8,702 nucleotides of DNA from Methanobacteriota archaeon (GTDB taxonomy: Archaea; JACRDV01). The position numbers were made by a program, and so were the translations under genes. The stretch covers positions 1 through 8,702 of the forward strand of contig JACRDV010000083.1 of the NCBI GenBank assembly GCA_024860865.1, read 5' to 3'. Under the pieces are notes generated by a model. That model searched no databases. It saw only the letters and a program-made list of their open reading frames with translations, and was not told the origin of the DNA. Below, piece by piece: positions 1-5,078 of this stretch (position 1 is its first letter; each line of letters starts with the position of its first letter).

Positions 1-2
1 CT

Positions 3-419
3 GAGCCAAAGTTCATAGGAACAAACCACCTTGACTGGGATGAAAAAAAGATCCTCAGCACTTATTTAAAGCGGTGGCAAATCGAAACCTTTTATAAGGG
101 TGCTAAACAAAACCTCGGGTGGGAGGAGTGCCAGCTAAGGACCGCAAAGGGAACCAGTCGTACATGGTATCTCATGTTCTTAGCGGACACCCTCCTGAAA
201 ATAAGCTCAGGCTTTAGCAGCCTTATAAAATGGTTGGAAACCAGCTTCGATACAGTTGGGAAGAAATGCCTTGCTTTATCTTTTGAAGTGCTTGAGAAAT
301 TTTTGTCTTGGTCTTTTAATCAAAGAAAAAAATTAAAAGATTTGGGTGAGATATTAAAAAGAGCATTTGCTTCAAATCAAGAGCTGAAAATACTTAGCTT
401 AAAAAACGCAAAACTTTAG
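3..419 (+). CDS. IS4-superfamily transposase, C-terminal part (5' end outside window)
   Basis: The frame is open from the left edge to TAG at 417-419 and encodes about 138 residues, so the start and most of the catalytic domain lie outside the window. At 63-107 the translation holds the IS4-family Y(2)R(3)E(6)K signature exactly: Tyr (63-65), Arg (72-74), Glu (84-86) and Lys (105-107), in the context RWQIETFYKGAKQNLGWEE. In this superfamily the Glu is the third member of the DDE catalytic triad, and the enzyme does cut-and-paste transposition. The rest of the tail is helical and basic, as usual for DDE_Tnp_1 proteins. No frame break is visible, so the element may be intact. The right terminal inverted repeat should lie shortly after 419 but cannot be identified without the left end. 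Superfamily assignment is firm; the exact IS subgroup is not. Confidence 0.88.
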   Translation, partial: EPKFIGTNHLDWDEKKILSTYLKRWQIETFYKGAKQNLGWEECQLRTAKGTSRTWYLMFLADTLLKISSGFSSLIKWLETSFDTVGKKCLALSFEVLEKFLSWSFNQRKKLKDLGEILKRAFASNQELKILSLKNAKL

Positions 420-495
420 TAATAAAATTTTTCTTCTTATATAAGTCCGAAATATTAGGTTTTCTAATAACAAATTTATGTTAAATTTGGAAAAA

Positions 496-503
496 TATAT
501 AAA
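496..503 (+). promoter_or_regulatory. candidate distal TATA box for the YeiH operon
   Basis: TATATAAA is preceded by purine-rich GGAAAA, which resembles an archaeal BRE plus TATA element. It predicts transcription starting near 525, giving a leader of about 100 nt before the GTG start. A second candidate lies at 544-553. The region is very AT-rich, so either could be chance. Confidence 0.4.
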
Positions 504-543
504 AATACCATTTTATTTAAATAAAAATAATTACTTAGAAATC

Positions 544-553
544 TTTTTATAAT
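544..553 (+). promoter_or_regulatory. candidate proximal TATA box for the YeiH operon
   Basis: TTTTTATAAT lies about 75-80 nt before the YeiH start. It predicts transcription starting near 575 and a leader of about 50 nt that carries the hairpin at 598-613 and the ribosome-binding site. It competes with the TATA candidate at 496-503. Confidence 0.35.
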
Positions 554-597
554 TATGACTCAACCCTTATTTGTTAGCCGCTACTTTGATTGAAAAA

Positions 598-613
598 TCC
601 GAGAAAACTCGGA
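598..613 (+). promoter_or_regulatory. leader hairpin abutting the YeiH ribosome-binding site
   Basis: TCCGAG and CTCGGA form a perfect 6-bp stem closed by an AAAA loop. The stem ends two bases before the GGAGG at 615-619. It could affect ribosome access or simply be a short stable leader structure. It is not followed by a T tract, so it is not a terminator. Confidence 0.4.
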
Positions 614-623
614 AGGAGGTGGA

Positions 624-1766
624 GTGGTGGCAGAACAAAAAAGTCTTGTTAGTAAAATTCCCAGTATGATACCCGGGGCTATTCTTCTACTCATTATAAC
701 AATAATTTCCATTAATGGCGCAGCGTACATAGGACCTAAGGAAGTATTTGGAATTCCAAAGTTTTTCGAAAGAGTCGTGCATTTGAACTATATATTGTGG
801 TGCATCTTAATAGGGATGACAATTCGAAATACTGTAGGTATACCAAGTTGGGCCAGAGAGGGTGTTAATTTATCCAGGCTCTTCCTGAAGACTGGTATTG
901 TCTTACTGGGCTCGTTGTATACATTTGAGATTCTTGCAAAATTGGGTGGAATTGCTGCAGGTCTAATAGTGTTCTTCGTCTTCTTCAGTGTCTTTATGGT
1001 CATGGGTCTGGGTGGATTGCTTGGTATTGGAAGATCAATGGCTGGCGTATTGGGTGCAGCATGCGGTATCTGTGGTGTTTCAGCATCTATCGCAACTGCT
1101 CCTACTGTAAGAGCAAAGATGAGTGAAGTCGGTTACGCGATTGCCACAATACTCAGTTTTGGAGTAATAACCATGTTCCTCAGCCCATTTATAGGGCACT
1201 GGTTAGGGATGAATGCAATACAGTATGGAGCTTGGGTTGGAACAGGTATCCTAAATTCTGGTCAAGTACTCGCTGCAGCACTGGCGTTTGATCCTGTGGT
1301 TGCACCTGGACATGCTGTTGCAATAGGTGAAATCTGGAATATACTAAGAATTGTTTTCATACCAGTTGTTGTATTCGTAATAGCTATTTGGTATTCTGCT
1401 ACTTTAACTCCAGAAGAAAAAGAAAAGGTGGGAAGAGTTAGTTTAGGAACGCTGATTAAAGAAAAATTCCCTGTGTTCGTCTTAGGTTTCTTAGCGATGA
1501 CAGTAGTTACTTCGTTAGGAGTATTTGGACCGGCAGGAGTAATCCCGGGCACAAAAGCATCTACAGCTATGGTGGCTTTGAGAATATTAATGACTGACTT
1601 CTTTGCAATCGGACTTGTAGGTCTAGGCATGTTCATATCAATTAAAGAAATCAGCGCGACTGGCGGCAAGCCATTCTACATTGGTTGGTTTACTGGATTT
1701 GTCAAATATGTCTTGTCACTAGCAGCGATAGTATTGCTTAGCAGTGTCTTACCTACATCATATTAG
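624..1766 (+). CDS. YeiH/UPF0324 (PSE) family putative anion exporter
   Basis: A 380-residue polytopic membrane protein of the YeiH family (Pfam Cons_hypoth698), described as putative sulfate or sulfonate exporters; the substrate is not established for most members. About ten hydrophobic segments span residues 12-378. Family landmarks are the Gly/Cys-rich ACGICGVSASIATAP at 146-160, GTGILNSGQVLAAA at 206-219, KFPVFVLGF at 281-289 and the late TDFFAIGLVGLGMFI. At 206-219 most relatives, as I recall them, carry a His-acid pair (GTxxHE/D..QV), which is L-N here, suggesting a divergent subgroup. GGAGGTG at 615-621 is the ribosome-binding site. GTG at 624 is very close to it; GTG at 627, giving MAEQKS, is better spaced and may be the true start. 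The small membrane protein at 1778 follows after 11 nt, so the two are probably one operon. Length is slightly above the usual 330-350. Confidence 0.88.
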   Translation: MVAEQKSLVSKIPSMIPGAILLLIITIISINGAAYIGPKEVFGIPKFFERVVHLNYILWCILIGMTIRNTVGIPSWAREGVNLSRLFLKTGIVLLGSLYTFEILAKLGGIAAGLIVFFVFFSVFMVMGLGGLLGIGRSMAGVLGAACGICGVSASIATAPTVRAKMSEVGYAIATILSFGVITMFLSPFIGHWLGMNAIQYGAWVGTGILNSGQVLAAALAFDPVVAPGHAVAIGEIWNILRIVFIPVVVFVIAIWYSATLTPEEKEKVGRVSLGTLIKEKFPVFVLGFLAMTVVTSLGVFGPAGVIPGTKASTAMVALRILMTDFFAIGLVGLGMFISIKEISATGGKPFYIGWFTGFVKYVLSLAAIVLLSSVLPTSY

Positions 1767-1777
1767 AGGTGTTTCTT

Positions 1778-1981
1778 ATGGCAGAAGAGGTTAAGCCTGA
1801 AGAAGCTAAGGCTGTAGAAGAAAGAGCGATGACAGTATTTAGAGACGAAAGACAAGAAGACTGGGGAGCGATAATCCTCTCTATCATACTAATTATACTC
1901 ATGCTCGTCGTTCTATATGCTATGGGTCTAGATCCTTTCAAAATCGGTAAGGTCGCAAATCCCTTGCAATTTGTAAAATAA
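1778..1981 (+). CDS. 67-residue single-span membrane protein, possible partner of the YeiH transporter
   Basis: I do not recognise a named family. The protein begins at ATG 1778, with AGAGGTG at 1765-1771 as ribosome-binding site overlapping the stop of the transporter gene; an in-frame GTG at 1769 lies inside that site and is unlikely to be used. The first 28 residues are highly charged (Glu, Lys, Arg, Asp), followed by one hydrophobic helix at about 30-51 (WGAIILSIILIILMLVVLYA) and a short tail, LDPFKIGKVANPLQFVK. There is no signal-peptidase site. Tight coupling to the transporter, the shared promoter and the T-rich terminator just after it suggest a small accessory or regulatory subunit of the transporter. 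That role is inference from position only. Similar acidic-head, single-helix proteins often accompany secondary transporters. Confidence 0.8.
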   Translation: MAEEVKPEEAKAVEERAMTVFRDERQEDWGAIILSIILIILMLVVLYAMGLDPFKIGKVANPLQFVK

Positions 1982-1994
1982 TTAAGTACCGAAC

Positions 1995-2016
1995 TTTTTC
2001 CTTTCTTTTATTTTTT
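1995..2016 (+). terminator. T-rich terminator of the YeiH operon
   Basis: Successive T runs (1995-1999, 2002-2004, 2006-2009, 2011-2016) begin 14 nt after the stop codon of the small membrane protein gene. No strong stem precedes them. This is the usual form of archaeal intrinsic termination. Confidence 0.55.
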
Positions 2017-2165
2017 ATTTCGTGAAAGTATTCTTAAAGTTATTCTATTCCATTGATAACTATAGAAGCATTTGTGATTTCGACCGAAGAATTTAAGTTA
2101 AGATGAATTATCATTTGGGTTAATAGGAATTTAACAATTGTACAACTAACGAAGAAAAATCTCTA
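2017..2165. other. intergenic stretch, nothing recognised
   Basis: This AT-rich spacer, between the terminator of the YeiH operon and the promoter of the microprotein, has no open frame with a credible start, no RNA gene and no clear repeat. Confidence 0.5.
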
Positions 2166-2181
2166 TAGAATGTTAGAATGT
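2166..2181. repeat. 8-bp tandem repeat upstream of the microprotein promoter
   Basis: TAGAATGT occurs twice in perfect tandem at 2166-2173 and 2174-2181. It ends 7 nt before the TATA-like box at 2189-2196, where TFB or an activator would bind in archaea. Confidence 0.5.
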
Positions 2182-2188
2182 AAAATAC

Positions 2189-2196
2189 TTATAATT
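2189..2196 (+). promoter_or_regulatory. TATA box for the 28-residue membrane microprotein
   Basis: TTATAATT lies about 60 nt before the TTG start at 2252. It predicts transcription starting near 2218 and a leader of roughly 30 nt. The spacing to the ribosome-binding site and the repeats on both sides support it over other AT-rich matches. Confidence 0.45.
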
Positions 2197-2201
2197 AAAA
2201 G

Positions 2202-2221
2202 GCTAGATAAAAGCTAGATAA
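2202..2221. repeat. 9-bp direct repeat with 11-bp period over the predicted transcription start
   Basis: GCTAGATAA occurs at 2202-2210 and again at 2213-2221, a centre-to-centre distance of 11 bp, about one helical turn. It overlaps the expected transcription start of the microprotein, a typical position for an archaeal repressor site. No regulator can be named. Confidence 0.45.
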
Positions 2222-2251
2222 GACTAAAACTAAATCTCAGGGGTAGAAATC

Positions 2252-2338
2252 TTGGATATGATTATTTACATTTTCTTCGGGGCAATGGCAATAGGGATTG
2301 CTCTGCTAGCAAGACTAGCATTTAAGCCGAGAAAGTAA
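2252..2338 (+). CDS. 28-residue membrane microprotein
   Basis: A very short gene of 28 codons plus stop. The translation (first Leu read as Met) is MDMIIYIFFGAMAIGI followed by ALLARLAFKPRK. It is one transmembrane helix (residues 4-20) with a basic tail, RLAFKPRK, which by the positive-inside rule should lie in the cytoplasm. TTG at 2252 is chosen because AGGGGT at 2239-2244 lies 7 nt upstream; ATG at 2258 would leave 13 nt. The gene has its own TATA candidate at 2189-2196 and a six-T tract at 2350-2355, so it looks like a monocistronic unit rather than noise. No family is recognised and no function can be assigned. The TTG start, small size and lack of conservation data keep confidence moderate. 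Confidence 0.5.
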   Translation: MDMIIYIFFGAMAIGIALLARLAFKPRK

Positions 2339-2349
2339 TTATTAAGCTC

Positions 2350-2355
2350 TTTTTT
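2350..2355 (+). terminator. oligo-T terminator after the microprotein gene
   Basis: Six consecutive T residues lie 11 nt beyond the TAA stop codon, with no stem before them. This fits an archaeal T-tract terminator. Confidence 0.4.
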
Positions 2356-2417
2356 CTAGAGTTTTAGTTATTAGTTCAGTGGTAGTCCAAACTTCTATTG
2401 AAATTTTAGAGTATTTA

Positions 2418-3017
2418 TCATGAAGCGTATTTTATTGCGATGAAAAGTACAATAATCAGTGCTAAAGCCATAATAAAAAGTATAATATTAAGAGTAATTA
2501 TATGAAGCGTTATTCTCCTGTGCGATGGCGTCATCTCTAATAACACTTTGTCTATGAAAAATTTCTTCAATTTACCAGAAATACTGTTCTCTAATTCTAA
2601 GTATCGCTTAATGCTGATAAGCCAGAGTTTTAATTCTTCACTAAGCTTTTTTATTCTTTCCTCGCTGATTTCCTCTGGCGACTCGAAGATCTCTTCATGA
2701 GTAAGTATGGTTCCCCTAGAAACTCCTTCTAAAGTAAGAGTTATTTGGAATTTATCCCCAGTTAGTGATTTAGTTACAATTTTTTTATTTTTGACAAACT
2801 CGATAAACTCGATAGTTTGCTCCACTAAGGTTTTATCTGATTTAAGTTTTATGTGAAATTGTGCTCCTTGCCCCATAGAACCAGTTATGTTTTTTACACT
2901 GATGACTTCCCAAACAGAACTAAGCTTTATTCTCTTTTCTACATCCGCTAAAAAAGCAAAAACTTTTTCAAGCGAAGAATGGATTTCAATAGACTCTAAA
3001 ATTTTGTACTCTCTCAT
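2418..3017 (-). CDS. SRPBCC-domain protein with C-terminal membrane anchor
   Basis: A 199-residue protein from ATG at 3015-3017. The N-terminal 140 residues show the START/Bet v1-like SRPBCC pattern: MREYKILESIEI, then the helix SLEKVFAFLADVEKR, then alternating strands including GAQFHIKLK, IEFIEFVKNKKIV and FQITLTLEGVSRGTILTHEEI, and a long amphipathic helix. SRPBCC folds bind hydrophobic ligands in a deep pocket. Residues about 171-194 (LHIITLNIILFIMALALIIV) form one helix near the C-terminus, so the domain is probably tail-anchored with the pocket in the cytoplasm. An in-frame TTG at 3057-3059 would add 14 residues and overlap the upstream UspA gene by 25 bp; ATG 3017 is preferred because the fold starts there, although its ribosome-binding site is weak. 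The gap to the UspA gene is 17 nt, so they are likely co-transcribed. The ligand is unknown. Confidence 0.78.
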   Translation of the reverse strand: MREYKILESIEIHSSLEKVFAFLADVEKRIKLSSVWEVISVKNITGSMGQGAQFHIKLKSDKTLVEQTIEFIEFVKNKKIVTKSLTGDKFQITLTLEGVSRGTILTHEEIFESPEEISEERIKKLSEELKLWLISIKRYLELENSISGKLKKFFIDKVLLEMTPSHRRITLHIITLNIILFIMALALIIVLFIAIKYAS

Positions 3018-3034
3018 GTTAAGCTCTTGAAATC

Positions 3035-3490
3035 TTATCGAATAACAATTACTGAACAAGGTGCTTCTCTAATCACTTTCTCTGCTATTTTATCCGACCA
3101 CATTTTTGCTAGGCCTTTTAAGCGTCTTGAACCTAATATTATAACGTCAAAATTGTTATCTCTGGCTTCCCTTATTATCTCCTTATAAGGTGTGCCTGCA
3201 CGAAATTTAATTTCAGCCAGTATGCCTTCCTTTTCTGCTTTAGTTTTAAAATTTTTCAAAATTTGATTAGCTTCCTTTTGTGATTCTTCATTGACATACG
3301 ATAGAAATTGCTCCCTCGCCTTGGAGGACGATTGCCAATCGCTTCCGATGCGATCTTCCCACTGGGGTATATCTACCACATAGAGAGCAGTTAGTTGTCC
3401 ATTGGACATTTTTGCCAAATTTATCGCATATTCTTCTGCTTTTTTCGATGTCTCGGAACCATTTGTTGCAAGTAAGATTTTTTTAAACAT
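3035..3490 (-). CDS. UspA-family universal stress protein with degenerate ATP motif
   Basis: A 151-residue single Usp domain, normal length for the family. The start is MFKKILLATNGSETSKKA; ATP-binding Usps usually have Asp where Asn10 stands. The C-terminal KVIREAPCSVIVIR is classic. The ATP-binding Usp motif G-x2-G-x9-G-(S/T) appears here as G120-SR-R123-x9-D133-K134, so the second Gly and the Gly-Ser pair are lost. This points to the non-ATP-binding Usp class; nucleotide binding by another geometry cannot be excluded. ATG at 3488-3490 has only a weak GGG-containing site before it, and the 107-bp AT-rich gap upstream could hold its promoter, though I could not choose a TATA box. The SRPBCC gene follows after 17 nt, which suggests that the two proteins act together, perhaps at the membrane; that is inference. 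Confidence 0.9.
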   Translation of the reverse strand: MFKKILLATNGSETSKKAEEYAINLAKMSNGQLTALYVVDIPQWEDRIGSDWQSSSKAREQFLSYVNEESQKEANQILKNFKTKAEKEGILAEIKFRAGTPYKEIIREARDNNFDVIILGSRRLKGLAKMWSDKIAEKVIREAPCSVIVIR

Positions 3491-3597
3491 TTTTTCCCTT
3501 TTATTTAGTTTTTTTAAGTTAAATTTTTATTAATACAAATTTTTGATAATTTTTTCCGTAATATTAAATCCTAAGCAACTACGAAAAATCTCTTGGG

Positions 3598-4011
3598 CTA
3601 TATCAAAGATTCAAACCTCTTTATACCTGGAAATTTATCGAAGTGATGGTCTAGCGAATATACTTCTTTGATTTTGTAAAGCTGCATGGTGAGCCTGTGG
3701 TGGGAATCTATAAAATCCACCTCGTACTTTAGCGCGAGCTCTATAGCAGGTAAACACAGGTCCTTACGAGCATCACTTATACTTAGACCTGCGCACTCCA
3801 AGAACCTTTTGATAGATTCATTGATTTTCATTGGATGCTCACGTTCTCTCTTCATCAAGATATGTGCGATTTCAGCCACAGTAAAAGTAGTCGTCCTTAC
3901 TCTTTCTTTTCCAAGTTCGATGCTTTTCATTATTTCTTCACATGATTCAAGTTTTTCCTTTGGCTCACCGATTAGCGTACAGAGTGGAATACTGGCATCC
4001 AAATATCTCAA
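3598..4011 (-). CDS. VapC-like PIN-domain ribonuclease toxin
   Basis: A 137-residue PIN-domain protein, normal VapC length. The acidic metal-binding set is visible: Asp5 (MRYLDASIP), Glu47 (FTVAEIAHIL), Asp102 (VDFIDSHHRL) and Asp121 with Asp125 (YSLDHHFDKFPGIKRF). VapC toxins are Mg-dependent endoribonucleases that cut tRNA, rRNA or other RNA until bound by the paired VapB. The start is TTG at 4009-4011: an in-frame TAG lies four codons upstream with no ATG or GTG between, and AGGT inside the end of the antitoxin gene sits 7 nt before the TTG. The gene begins 5 nt after the antitoxin stop, so translation is probably coupled. All catalytic residues are present, so the toxin is probably active. 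The RNA target cannot be read from the sequence. Confidence 0.88.
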   Translation of the reverse strand: MRYLDASIPLCTLIGEPKEKLESCEEIMKSIELGKERVRTTTFTVAEIAHILMKREREHPMKINESIKRFLECAGLSISDARKDLCLPAIELALKYEVDFIDSHHRLTMQLYKIKEVYSLDHHFDKFPGIKRFESLI

Positions 4012-4016
4012 AATTA

Positions 4017-4265
4017 TTACCTAAATGGTGACTCTTCATGTAGAAGCTTTACGACATCCTTTCTCTTCTTAAGACTACTTCTGAAGCTCTTAGCGATCTC
4101 AAGGAACGACCTTCTTTGGAATACCCTCTCGATTCTAATATCGACTTTCATCATAGGTTCTATTCGCATCTCTCTGCGCACTTTTGCTGGAATAATTATC
4201 CTTCCTTTTTTATCCACAGTTGCTTTTATTTTTATTTTCATTTTTCCCACTTTAAAATTTCCCAT
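4017..4265 (-). CDS. AbrB/MazE-type antitoxin (VapB)
   Basis: An 82-residue protein with an AbrB/SpoVT swapped-hairpin DNA-binding domain at residues 12-47: KATVDKKGRIIIPAKVRREM matches the family pattern. The tail after residue 48 (RRSFLEIAKSFRSSLKKRKD and onward) is the part expected to wrap the PIN toxin encoded 5 nt downstream. As a VapB it should neutralise the toxin and, with it, repress the operon. ATG at 4263-4265 lies about 24 nt from the centre of the TATA-like box at 4285-4293, so the message may be leaderless. ATG at 4239-4241 (Met9), with GTGGG before it, is an alternative start and would still keep the whole DNA-binding domain. Confidence 0.87.
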   Translation of the reverse strand: MGNFKVGKMKIKIKATVDKKGRIIIPAKVRREMRIEPMMKVDIRIERVFQRRSFLEIAKSFRSSLKKRKDVVKLLHEESPFR

Positions 4266-4284
4266 TTTTTAATTGTGGGTTTAA

Positions 4285-4293
4285 CTATATAAG
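4285..4293 (-). promoter_or_regulatory. TATA box of the vapBC-like operon
   Basis: Read on the minus strand this is CTTATATAG, centred about 24-26 nt before the ATG at 4265. That spacing puts the transcription start at or within a few bases of the ATG and predicts a leaderless antitoxin message. Confidence 0.5.
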
Positions 4294-4299
4294 AATTAC

Positions 4300-4315
4300 C
4301 GAGTAATATAACTCG
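4300..4315. promoter_or_regulatory. inverted repeat between the divergent antitoxin gene and the broken module
   Basis: CGAGT and ACTCG flank a 6-bp spacer (CGAGTAATATAACTCG). The repeat lies just upstream of the antitoxin TATA box, and its AT spacer could serve as a TATA element for the plus-strand genes at 4364. AbrB-type VapB proteins usually bind short inverted repeats at their own promoters, so this is a candidate operator. Arms of only 5 bp make chance quite possible. Confidence 0.35.
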
Positions 4316-4363
4316 AAAAGTAACAAATAATATTTTCTAAAAGTGTTAAATAAGGAAGGAAAT

Positions 4364-4509
4364 ATGATCGAAAAAGAAAAGAAGGAGAAATTGAACGCTG
4401 CATTCGAAAAAAAGGGGCGATCTATAAAGTAATTGCTGCTCGTTCATATTCACACTTGCTTAAGCAGGATGTCTGGGTGATTATTCATATTGGAAAATTT
4501 GGAGGCTGA
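4364..4509 (+). pseudogene. frameshifted small gene upstream of the zinc-ribbon/AbrB gene
   Basis: ATG at 4364 follows AAGGAAGG (4352-4359) at good spacing and encodes MIEKEKKEKLNAAFEKKGRS before a stop at 4430-4432. The next frame then reads VIAARSYSHLLKQDVWV and IIHIGKFGG to TGA at 4507-4509, immediately before the next gene. Joining them needs only one extra G near 4429 (AAAGTAATT instead of AAAGGTAATT) and would restore a 48-residue protein ending in VWVIIHIGKFGG. The joined product looks like a small RelE/DUF4258-like partner, as often found before zinc-finger antitoxins, but I cannot confirm the family. A sequencing error would give the same picture. Confidence 0.45.
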
Positions 4510-4515
4510 TAAGCC

Positions 4516-4831
4516 GTGAATAAAGAAGGAGAATTTCCGTGGAAAAATGCAAAATTAGAATGCTACAAATGCAATATCATAGCTGAGCCAGTAACAATAA
4601 AGTTTCAGGGATATCCCATTCGCGGTTGGAGAAATGCTACACCCTCAAGATGCTCATGCGCTATTAGCAATGAGAAAAACCGGTGTTTACAAAGTTAAAG
4701 TTGGAAAACTTGGTAGAGCAGTTATTGTTCGATTACCTAAGCAAGTCGTTGATTTCTATAAATTAGAGAATAAAATAATTGAAATTGAACCAAAATCTAA
4801 AGAAGAAATCATCATCCGGACGGAATCTTGA
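4516..4831 (+). pseudogene. broken zinc-ribbon plus AbrB-domain protein
   Basis: Two frames together make one recognisable protein. The first, from GTG 4516 (GGAGG at 4501-4505), runs to about 4629 and contains a zinc-knuckle CYKC (Cys16, Cys19) and KFQGYPIRGW. The second picks up at 4628 as GEMLHPQDAHALLAMRK, followed by an AbrB-like domain, KVKVGKLGRAVIVRLPKQVV, ending at TGA 4829-4831. Relatives of this architecture have a second CxxC between the GW and the GE. Its loss here, together with the frame change, fits an internal deletion that removed that knuckle. The AbrB part could still be made from ATG 4634 (65 residues), so residual DNA binding is possible, but the full protein cannot be made. 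The upstream neighbour is also frameshifted, so the whole module appears to be decaying. Confidence 0.6.
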
Positions 4832-5078
4832 ATTACATTAGTAAACAACCTAAAGAAATGAAGGATAAAACCAATAGATGCTTATGAAAATATTAAACAA
4901 AAATTTTAGATGTTGATATCAGAATTCCTAAGTTATGAATTCTCTCTTACCCTTACATCCAAGAATCTGAAGGCTAAATACCAAAATAAGAAAATCCAAC
5001 CAGCGAAAATTGCCCAACGTGCACGAATCACGCTTCAGAACAAACCTGTAATTTAACTAGTCAATCTAATTTTATAAA
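4832..5078. other. decayed spacer without an intact gene
   Basis: No credible gene. Directly after the zinc-ribbon remnant, a TTG overlapping its stop opens a 19-codon frame (to 4887), and a different frame then reads KPIDAYENIKQKF to a stop at 4906-4908. Together they could be the shredded start of a third gene, but this is too short to name. From 4910 to 5078 I see only AT-rich sequence. Confidence 0.35.

Noticed and set aside
420-480. Right terminal inverted repeat of the insertion sequence
   Set aside because: The left end is outside the window, so no repeat pair or target duplication can be tested.
788-1003. Long open frames antisense to the YeiH-family gene (also 1262-1669)
   Set aside because: Their products look like antisense shadows, and the plus-strand frame carries clear family motifs.
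3686-4024. 112-codon plus-strand frame over the PIN-domain gene
   Set aside because: Antisense to a gene with all PIN catalytic residues; its translation is low-complexity Ser/Ile-rich.
4474-4509. Possible C/D-box-like RNA (GTGATTA ... CTGA)
   Set aside because: The C box does not match the consensus, and the stretch is explained by the coding remnant there.
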